Source of the DNA: Planctomycetaceae bacterium
GTDB taxonomy: Bacteria; Planctomycetota; Planctomycetia; Pirellulales; Thermoguttaceae
Reading direction: 5' to 3'
DNA length: 7,506 nucleotides
NCBI GenBank assembly: GCA_031283825.1
Contig: JAITAZ010000380.1
Coordinates: 1 to 7,506, forward strand
A program made the translations under genes and the position numbers. Shown in pieces: positions 1-5,611 of this stretch. The notes below the pieces were generated by a model. It was not told where the DNA came from. It saw only the letters and a list, made by a program, of their open reading frames with translations, and made no database searches. Every line of letters starts with the position of its first letter. The stretch's first letter is position 1.

Positions 1-361
1 TATTGTGAAAAAATTCTGCTGCATCGTTTTATAAATTATTCCAATTTTTTAAACTTTGCCATGTAGTTAAACTTTACCGTCTGTGAAATGGGAATAAATG
101 GAAAGATCGGTAAAAAGAATAAACTCGCGTAATGTTATTGTCGAAAACAAGCCAAAAGAGGGATCAATACAGGTATGTTGCGCCTATTGTGAAATAATTT
201 GAAAAATACGCCAAACGTAAATTCGTATTTCCGAAATTCGGCGTATCAGTCAAAAGCTGAAAATCAGAATAAATCGCAATTTTAAATCGCCGCAACCTTA
301 CGCTGTTAAGATGAATTAAGATGAGGAGTCTGTTTTCCAAATTGGAGGGGAGTAAATTAGG
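1..361. other. Non-coding leader upstream of the repeat-protein gene
   Basis: No convincing gene is visible in this AT-rich stretch. It contains small repeated words: TTAAACTTTGCC at 49-60 and TTAAACTTTACC at 67-78 (one mismatch), and TATTGTGAAA at 1-10 and again at 185-194. A short inverted repeat, ATACGCC (206-212) with GGCGTAT (240-246), could form a weak hairpin. These words could be operator-like sites, but nothing identifies a regulator, and I could not pick a convincing -35/-10 pair. The promoter of the downstream gene presumably lies here. Confidence 0.5.
344..352 (+). promoter_or_regulatory. Shine-Dalgarno site of the repeat-protein gene
   Basis: GGAGGGGAG lies 9 nt before the ATG at 362 and is a good match to the anti-Shine-Dalgarno sequence. 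It supports that ATG as the start, and the codons after it encode a signal-peptide-like N-terminus. Neither of the two downstream genes has a comparable site, so this gene's translation initiation looks stronger or differently controlled. Confidence 0.7.
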
Positions 362-3300
362 ATGAAAGTTTTTCATTGGTTTTGGGTTTTAGTTTTCGCA
401 GTCTTATTTCAAGGCGAAATATTACTTTACGGAGAAACCGTAACTAGCGAAATATCAAAAGCGAAAAATAATACGGTAAAAAATTCTACCGTCAACACAA
501 ATGCCGAACAAAAAAATTCAACTCAAACGAATTCCGAAAGAGTTGCTGTCGGTAATTTCGACAAGATTTTCGGCAAAATACCGGAACTCGTTTTACCCGA
601 TAATAATAACGTAACCGAAATCGGGGAAAACGAAATTGTATTTGCGCCTGATCCTAATAATCCTAATATCGTCTATCCGAATCAGCCCAAAATCAAACGC
701 AGTTCAAAAAAAACATCGCCGAATAATAATTTTGACATACTAAAAAAACCGATCTCAATTACGCCAAATCTATTCAAAAAAACTAACAATACCAATAACA
801 TTAACAATAATAATATCAACCAATTCGATAACGCATATCAACCAATTGAAATTACTCAAGAATTTAGTAATTACAATAATTACCTTTACTCCTCGCCCCG
901 TCCCAATCGACGTAGATTGGCAGTGTTATTCGATCCGATCTGCGAAACGCTTACCGACATAATGGAACTCGGCGTAGTCGATCATTCTTATACTCCCGAC
1001 TACTGGGATTACCCCAAAGGCATACAGCATTATCCAGTAACGGCGAATCCTCCGGCGTATTATTCTTACAAAAACAGAATTCATCCTCATATTCATCCTT
1101 TGACGGCGGCAGATAAATTTTACGAAGAACAAGACAGTTTTCTACTTGGAGTCAATGGTACATTTGTCGGCAAAGAGGGCGTATTGGTTGACAGCGAAGG
1201 AGTCCCGATTGGCACAAGATTAAGTTTCGACGGCGTTTTGTTAGCGTCGGACGGTTCGCAACTTGGAATTCGTCTTGGGCGGCGGTGTCGTCTATTTCGT
1301 TCTGACAACGGAGATCAAATTCCGAATGCAGGTTTTCGTTTGAGCAAAGAAGGATTTCTATTATCGCGCGAAGGTTCTCCGTTGGGTTCGTCTGGATTCC
1401 AAATCGGACGACGCGGAATACTGATTGCACCGAATGGAACGCCGACAGGTATTTCGCTAGTTAACGGGACGCTTGTAGGCTATGACAGCGAACCGCTTGG
1501 AGCGAATAGTTATCAAGCGATTGCGGGAGGAGTGTTGCTTGGAACTGATGGAATTCCGATTGGTTATAGAATTTTGCCGGACGGTTTGGTAACGCGGTTT
1601 GACGGCGTTCCGATATTGTCGAATAGTTTTCGACGCGGCAGAAATGGAATTATTCTTACGCCGGACGGTACGCCGGTAGGACCGCCCGGAATTCGACTCA
1701 ATCAGAATGGGGCGTTGATTAGTCCAGATGGTTTTCCTGTTGGCTCGAATGTAGTTAGTCTTTCTACTAACTCTCCGCAGTTTTCAGGACGTCCAGATTT
1801 AGCGTCCGGACAAGGTAAAGGTAAAGATCAAGGTCAAAGCGGCGATGTCCGTAATTTTTTCAGACTTGGCGAAAAGGACGAGATTTTGAGTCCGGACGGC
1901 AAACACACTGGTTTGATTTTGGGCAAGGACGGTTCGATTTTGAATTTATCGGGTCGGTCGTTGGGATTGAGTGTTTCAAAAGACGGAGTATTGCAAGGAA
2001 CGGACGGACAATCGACTCGCTCGCGTCGAATTCCGGGCGGAATTTTGCTAGGAACTGACGGAACGCCGACAGGAATAAGACTTGCCGAAGACGGTTCAAC
2101 TCTTCTTAGTCCGACGGGGCGTCGATTGGGCGTAAGGCTTGGTCGCGAAGGCGCGTTGCTCGGAATAGACAACAAACCGATTAGCGGTTCGGCGGTGAAT
2201 TTTAGAGTCGGCATGAATAATCCGCTTCGGATTGGTCGAAACAATATAATTCTGGATTCGCAAGGACGCAACACCGGTTTGAGAATCAGCCGAAACGGTA
2301 CTCTTCTCGACTCGGCGGGACGTCAAATTGGGCTGCGAATTTCAGACGACGGAGTTTTGCAAGGCATGGATGGTCAACCGACGCGAGTTAAAAATATCGC
2401 CGGAGGAATCTTACTTGGAACAAACCGAATGCCGACCGGCTTACGGCTTGGCGCAGACGGCGCAACGATTATTAGTCCGAATGGAATTTCGCTTGGAATA
2501 AAATTAGATCAAAATGGTTCTTTATTAGGGAACGATAATTCGCCGCTTGGCGCGAATGCTTTGAGTTTTGTGCCGGGTTCGAATATTCCTCTTCGCGTGG
2601 GTCGAAATAATGCCGTGTTGGATGCGGAAGGTCGCGAGACAGGACTGCGAATCAATCCCGACGGAACGTTAATTTCAGATTCGACTGGACAACCGATTGG
2701 GGCAAAAATCTCGCCGACTGGAGTTTTGCAAGATTCAAATAATAATCCGATTGCTAGTACAAATGCAGGCGAAAGTAATTATCGAACCAACGCCGCCGGA
2801 GAGTTGCTCGGATCAAATGGAAAATCAACGTACTTGAAATTAAACGCTGACGGAAGAACGTTAGTTTCGCCTAATGGTCGATCACTTGGATTGCGGCTAG
2901 GTCAAAACGGAACATTGCTAGGAACTGACAATCAGCCGATTGGCAACAATGCTTTGAGCTTTTTGCCGTCGCCTAATAATCCGCTTCGAGTCGGCAGGAA
3001 CAATTCTATTATTGATTCGGAAGGACGAAACACCGGATTAAGAATTGGTCGAAACGGAGAACTTTTAGATTCGGAAAGTCGTCCGATTGGCATTACGATT
3101 TCACGAGATGGATTTTTACAAGGAATGGACGGGAATCGTTTGTCAATAAATGATATTGTCGAAGCGGACATTGCAAGAGACGTAAATGGATTACAGATTG
3201 GAAATGACGGTTCGTTGTTGCGAAATGATGGAAATCCGTCGGGGATTCGTTTAGGCGATAACGGTTTGATGTTGAGTCCGAATGGAGCGCCGATTGGATT

Positions 3301-4162
3301 ATTTTTGTCGGACAATGGCGTTTTGTTTACGCCGGATGGTTTTCCGATTGGTTCGCGTTTAGGATTAGGTTCAAGATTCGGCGGATCGAGATTTGGCGGA
3401 AACGGCAGAGGATTCGGCGGCGCGGCGGGTTCGCCGTATCCAGCTAATGCGATTCGACGTGATAGAAACAACAGGATAATTGGTTCTAGCGGGATACAAA
3501 CGAGACTTCAACTTGGCAACAATAACAGTTTGCTTGGTGCGAATGGAGAACCGTTAGGATTTTTCATCGGACCGAGTGGAGAGTTGCTTGATCAAGCTGG
3601 AGTTCCGATGTTGACGAATGGATTTCAAACGACCAATGACGACGTTTTACTTGGAACGGGAGGTTCGCCACTTGGAATGCGTTTGGGCAACAATGGAACG
3701 TTGCTTGGGTTGGACGGATCGCAGTTAGGGGTTCAATTGGGTGAAAATGGTACGTTGGTTGCCGCCGACGGTTCGCCGATTGTCGAGCCGATTCCGTCGT
3801 ATCCTGCCGACATTGCAGGTTCGCCTTACCCGCCGTATCCGCCTTACCCGCCTTATCCGCCGTCTCCGTATTCAGGTTCTCCGTATGTTCCTTCGCCTTA
3901 TTCTCCTTCTCCTTATTCTCCGTACTCGCCTTATCAGCAACAATATCCTATTATGGACGATCCGAATATGACGCCGTTTGTAGAAACGGGCAACGGTATT
4001 GGACGAGTTAGGAATTCGTTGAGAAATGTCAGATATGGAATCCGCACGCTTTTAGCCGCGCCAGATTATATGACGGGAGAACCTCCGCAAATTCCTGAAA
4101 CGTACACCACAAGAGGTCCTCGTGATTTCTTAAATCCGAATCCGCCAAAAATCGGACCTTGA
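362..4162 (+). CDS. Large secreted Gly/Asp/Asn-repeat protein with Pro/Tyr-rich tail
   Basis: A 1266-residue protein of unknown function. The N-terminus (MK, then a hydrophobic run from about residue 4 to 23) looks like a signal peptide cleaved near Gly24, so export is likely. Residues about 30-185 form a low-complexity Asn/Lys/Thr-rich linker. Residues about 186-258 form a short non-repetitive segment rich in Tyr, His and Pro. Residues about 261-1140 hold about 40 copies of an 18-residue unit, consensus roughly [IL]RLGxNGxLLxxDGxPxG, broken by a Gly/Arg/Phe-rich linker at about 1001-1028. Residues 1153-1196 are Pro/Tyr/Ser-rich, and about 70 residues follow. I see only two cysteines (194 and 309) and no enzyme motif, membrane segment after the signal, LPxTG motif or dockerin. 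Regular hydrophobic strands separated by NG/DG turns suggest a beta-solenoid or beta-roll fibre (inference). It could be an adhesin, a sheath or cell-envelope component, or a stalk-like protein. The reading frame is intact and the start is set by the ribosome binding site. Confidence 0.85.
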   Translation: MKVFHWFWVLVFAVLFQGEILLYGETVTSEISKAKNNTVKNSTVNTNAEQKNSTQTNSERVAVGNFDKIFGKIPELVLPDNNNVTEIGENEIVFAPDPNNPNIVYPNQPKIKRSSKKTSPNNNFDILKKPISITPNLFKKTNNTNNINNNNINQFDNAYQPIEITQEFSNYNNYLYSSPRPNRRRLAVLFDPICETLTDIMELGVVDHSYTPDYWDYPKGIQHYPVTANPPAYYSYKNRIHPHIHPLTAADKFYEEQDSFLLGVNGTFVGKEGVLVDSEGVPIGTRLSFDGVLLASDGSQLGIRLGRRCRLFRSDNGDQIPNAGFRLSKEGFLLSREGSPLGSSGFQIGRRGILIAPNGTPTGISLVNGTLVGYDSEPLGANSYQAIAGGVLLGTDGIPIGYRILPDGLVTRFDGVPILSNSFRRGRNGIILTPDGTPVGPPGIRLNQNGALISPDGFPVGSNVVSLSTNSPQFSGRPDLASGQGKGKDQGQSGDVRNFFRLGEKDEILSPDGKHTGLILGKDGSILNLSGRSLGLSVSKDGVLQGTDGQSTRSRRIPGGILLGTDGTPTGIRLAEDGSTLLSPTGRRLGVRLGREGALLGIDNKPISGSAVNFRVGMNNPLRIGRNNIILDSQGRNTGLRISRNGTLLDSAGRQIGLRISDDGVLQGMDGQPTRVKNIAGGILLGTNRMPTGLRLGADGATIISPNGISLGIKLDQNGSLLGNDNSPLGANALSFVPGSNIPLRVGRNNAVLDAEGRETGLRINPDGTLISDSTGQPIGAKISPTGVLQDSNNNPIASTNAGESNYRTNAAGELLGSNGKSTYLKLNADGRTLVSPNGRSLGLRLGQNGTLLGTDNQPIGNNALSFLPSPNNPLRVGRNNSIIDSEGRNTGLRIGRNGELLDSESRPIGITISRDGFLQGMDGNRLSINDIVEADIARDVNGLQIGNDGSLLRNDGNPSGIRLGDNGLMLSPNGAPIGLFLSDNGVLFTPDGFPIGSRLGLGSRFGGSRFGGNGRGFGGAAGSPYPANAIRRDRNNRIIGSSGIQTRLQLGNNNSLLGANGEPLGFFIGPSGELLDQAGVPMLTNGFQTTNDDVLLGTGGSPLGMRLGNNGTLLGLDGSQLGVQLGENGTLVAADGSPIVEPIPSYPADIAGSPYPPYPPYPPYPPSPYSGSPYVPSPYSPSPYSPYSPYQQQYPIMDDPNMTPFVETGNGIGRVRNSLRNVRYGIRTLLAAPDYMTGEPPQIPETYTTRGPRDFLNPNPPKIGP
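1142..3781 (+). repeat. Coding array of about 40 18-residue repeats
   Basis: The translated sequence repeats every 18 residues (54 bp), with occasional insertions of a few residues to about a dozen. Clear examples are IRLGDNGLMLSPNGAPIG followed directly by LFLSDNGVLFTPDGFPIG, and MRLGNNGTLLGLDGSQLG. The first turn (NG or DG) and the second turn (DG or NG) lie 7 residues apart, and a P-x-G closes each unit. Copies differ at the DNA level, so the conservation is mainly at protein level and the array is not a recent expansion. Confidence 0.85.
1859..3352 (+). repeat. Four tandem ~122-residue super-repeats, each of six 18-residue units
   Basis: A higher-order repeat lies inside the 18-residue array. 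Copies begin at residues 500, 622, 744 and 875 (bases 1859, 2225, 2591 and 2984), giving lengths of 122, 122, 131 and about 123 residues. Copies 2-4 open with a variant of PLRxGRNN. Copies 1, 2 and 4 have a VLQGxDG or FLQGMDG third unit (VLQDSNN in copy 3). Copies 1-3 share a sixth unit of LLGxDN type. The second half of copy 4 has diverged in sequence but keeps the same length. This points to past segmental duplication of a six-unit block. Confidence 0.8.
3818..3949 (+). repeat. Pro/Tyr/Ser-rich tandem repeat coding segment
   Basis: Residues 1153-1196 of the secreted protein are runs of PYP and SPY. The first part is a 9-bp tandem repeat (Pro-Tyr-Pro in four units, 3824-3859), followed by SPYSPSPYSPYSPY. 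Such segments are usually extended spacers, and Tyr-rich ones can be cross-linked or stick to carbohydrate or surfaces. That role is inference here. The short direct repeats make the length prone to slippage. Confidence 0.8.
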
Positions 4163-4237
4163 TTTTGGAGAATTTTTTGTAATTATTCACTCATGTTACG
4201 TACTTGCTACTCCAGATCAGGTAGGCGACCGTAGGTT

Positions 4238-4262
4238 CGCGACCTTTCGCCGAAAGGTCGCG
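4238..4262. repeat. Perfect palindrome in the left arm of the element
   Basis: Two 12-bp arms, CGCGACCTTTCG and CGAAAGGTCGCG, are separated by one base. An immediately adjoining second hairpin, GTTGCC-GAA-GGCAAC, occupies 4262-4276. Either could form a stable stem-loop in RNA. Confidence 0.85.
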
Positions 4263-4319
4263 TTGCCGAAGGCAACGATAAAATGGATTCGACAATAATA
4301 AAATCAATTCAGATTTACA

Positions 4320-4358
4320 GTCGGCTAACGCCGACGCGACCTTTCGGCGAAAGGTCGC
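4320..4358. repeat. Paired hairpins in the right arm of the element
   Basis: GTCGGC-TAAC-GCCGAC (4320-4335) is followed directly by the palindrome GCGACCTTTCG-G-CGAAAGGTCGC (4336-4358). The second is the same palindrome as in the left arm, in inverted orientation. The RNA could therefore fold either as local hairpins or as one long arm-to-arm stem. Confidence 0.85.
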
Positions 4359-4404
4359 CTACCTGATCTGGGGCGACAAGTGTGTAACATGAGTAGTTAA
4401 TTTA

Positions 4405-5412
4405 ATGAGTATTGATATTTCACCATTGCGTCTTGGTTCGCTTACGATAAATTTTCCGGCGATACAGGCGGCGTTGAGCGGGTATTCTGATTTGCCGATG
4501 CGTATGATTTCGCGTAAATTTGGCGCGGAGTTTACGATAAGCGAGGTATTATTGGATCAATTTATAGTTTCGGTATCGCGTCGTAAGTCTCGTTTTTATT
4601 TTGTGGGCGAGGGCGAGCGTCCGTGTGGCGCGCAGATAATGGGGAATGATCCGGAGGTTATGTGTCGTGCGGTTGGGCGATTGATTGAGGTCGGATTTGA
4701 TTTGATTGATTTGAATTTTGCTTGTCCGGTGAAGAAGGTATTGAGTCGAGGTCGCGGCGGTTGGTTGTTGAGCGAGCCGGAGGTTGCGATTGGAATTATT
4801 GAGCGGGTTAGTCGTGCGATTGGCGGCGTTATTCCGTTGACAATAAAGTTGAGAAAGGGGTTTGACGAAACGTCTCGAAGTCGGGAAAATTTTTTTAAGA
4901 TACTTGACGCCGCTGTGAATTTAGGGGTTTGCGGAGTTACGGTGCATGGTAGAACGGTCAAGCAGCGTTATGAGGGAGAGAGCGATTGGGTGTTTGTTCG
5001 CGAGGTGAAAGAGTATCTTTTGGGGCGCGGCGATTCGGGTGTTGCGGTAATTGGAAGCGGCGATCTTTTTGATGCGGAGACGGCGGTATTTCGGTTGAGA
5101 AATTCGGGCGTTGATGGAGTTGCGTTGGCGCGAGGTGCTATTGGCAATCCTTGGATTTTTCGTAACATAAAATCAATTTTGGAAGGTCGAGAGCTACCGA
5201 ATCCGCCGACTATTGAGGAACAGAAGGAGATTTTGAATTTACATTTCGAGTTAGCTGAAAATTTATATGGAGAATCCAGAGCCGCAACAAACATGAGAGC
5301 TTTTGCCGTTTATTACAGCAAGTTGCATCCAAACATGCCGCAAGTCAGAGCTGATTTCATAAAAGTAAAAAACTCAACCGATTGGAATAACGTCTTAAAA
5401 AAATGGTATTAG
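4405..5412 (+). CDS. dus: tRNA-dihydrouridine synthase (DusB/NifR3-like)
   Basis: A 335-residue cytoplasmic flavoenzyme predicted to reduce specific uridines in tRNA to dihydrouridine with FMN and NAD(P)H. The length is normal for the family. Visible TIM-barrel motifs are the N-terminal FMN loop region (AALSGYSD, 22-29), AQIMG with Gln78 region (76-80), DLNFACPVKKV with the presumed catalytic Cys107 (102-112), KLRKG with Lys149 region (148-152), VHGRT with His181 (180-184), the phosphate-binding GSGD (217-220), and ARGAIGNPWIF (242-252). A C-terminal helical region follows, as expected for tRNA binding. Two motifs deviate from the usual APMAGVTD and NMGCP forms, so the subfamily, and hence the target uridine, is uncertain. 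DusB/NifR3 is the closest match by eye (CPVKKV). The ATG at 4405 places the first motif at the usual distance. No Shine-Dalgarno sequence precedes it; the upstream palindromic element ends 10 bp away. Confidence 0.9.
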   Translation: MSIDISPLRLGSLTINFPAIQAALSGYSDLPMRMISRKFGAEFTISEVLLDQFIVSVSRRKSRFYFVGEGERPCGAQIMGNDPEVMCRAVGRLIEVGFDLIDLNFACPVKKVLSRGRGGWLLSEPEVAIGIIERVSRAIGGVIPLTIKLRKGFDETSRSRENFFKILDAAVNLGVCGVTVHGRTVKQRYEGESDWVFVREVKEYLLGRGDSGVAVIGSGDLFDAETAVFRLRNSGVDGVALARGAIGNPWIFRNIKSILEGRELPNPPTIEEQKEILNLHFELAENLYGESRAATNMRAFAVYYSKLHPNMPQVRADFIKVKNSTDWNNVLKKWY

Positions 5413-5463
5413 AGAAAGAAGAGAAAGAGTTGTAGTAGTTGTAGTTGTTGTAGTAGTTGTTGT
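5411..5463 (+). repeat. Two adjoining 9-nt tandem repeats after the dus stop
   Basis: AGAGAAAGA occurs twice in tandem (5411-5428, starting inside the stop codon). It is followed at once by four units of a GTTGTAGTA-type 9-mer (5429-5463: GTTGTAGTA, GTTGTAGTT, GTTGTAGTA, then a partial GTTGTTGT). Both periods are 9 nt, which also keeps the dus reading frame past its TAG stop. The tract is purine-only and then G/T/A-only on this strand. I see no factor-independent terminator here. Confidence 0.8.
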
Positions 5464-5498
5464 CTTTGAGTCGTTAATATTTGATTTCAAACAACAAC

Positions 5499-5532
5499 GT
5501 CCCAAATGTCCCCTCTGTCCCCTTTGTCCCCT
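5499..5532 (+). repeat. 9-nt GTCCCCTYT tandem repeat
   Basis: Units GTCCCAAAT, GTCCCCTCT, GTCCCCTTT and a partial GTCCCCT follow each other without gaps. It is the third 9-nt tandem repeat in this 199-bp spacer. The remainder, 5533-5611, is AT-rich with A and T runs and no recognisable gene. It must contain the promoter of the next gene if that gene is transcribed alone. Confidence 0.8.
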
Positions 5533-5611
5533 AAAAAAAAGTTTTTTATACAACTCTACTAAAACGTTTTCTCTCTATTAAACTAAACTATTTTCATTAT
5601 TAAAAAAACCC

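Larger units (their letters stand above)
4189..4394. mobile_element. 206-bp palindromic MITE-like or REP-like element
   Basis: The ends are inverted copies of each other: 4189-4230 pairs with 4353-4394 (36 of 42 positions identical), both ending in ACTCATGTTAC at the outside and CCAGATCAGGTAGGCGACC at the inside. The inverted repeat continues for another 18 bp (4245-4262 with 4335-4352) after a 14-bp insertion on the left arm. Each arm also carries its own small palindromes. There is no coding potential, so it would need a transposase supplied elsewhere. I see no clean target-site duplication, so the outer borders are the ends of the inverted repeat. The right end is 10 bp before the ATG of the dus gene. 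It lies 26 bp after the stop of the repeat-protein gene and could act as a transcription barrier. Confidence 0.75.

Noticed and set aside
164..376. A 70-codon open frame on the - strand overlapping the start of the repeat-protein gene
   Set aside because: It overlaps the well-supported start and ribosome binding site of the + strand gene, has no recognisable motif, and lies in AT-rich leader sequence.
1859..3352. Regular repeats suggestive of a CRISPR array or a diversity-generating template
   Set aside because: The repeats are in frame, vary at the DNA level and encode a conserved protein pattern. There are no constant repeats with unique spacers, no cas genes and no reverse transcriptase.
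926..3471. Several long open frames on the - strand inside the repeat-protein gene (for example 1834-2274 and 2932-3471)
   Set aside because: They are antisense by-products of the repeated GGN/GAN/CCG codons. Their Pro/Ser-rich translations mirror the repeat, with no independent start signals.
3741..3971. A 76-codon + strand frame within the Pro/Tyr region
   Set aside because: It is an out-of-frame reading of the tandem repeats giving an Arg/Leu-rich sequence, while the main frame is intact.
4189..4394. A structured non-coding RNA or riboswitch controlling dus
   Set aside because: The perfect nested inverted repeats and the outer terminal symmetry fit a mobile palindromic element better, and no known riboswitch core is recognisable. 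A regulatory role is kept only as a hypothesis.
5532..5550. An A-run and T-run pair resembling a terminator
   Set aside because: The stem would be only A-T pairs with almost no loop, too weak to call a terminator.
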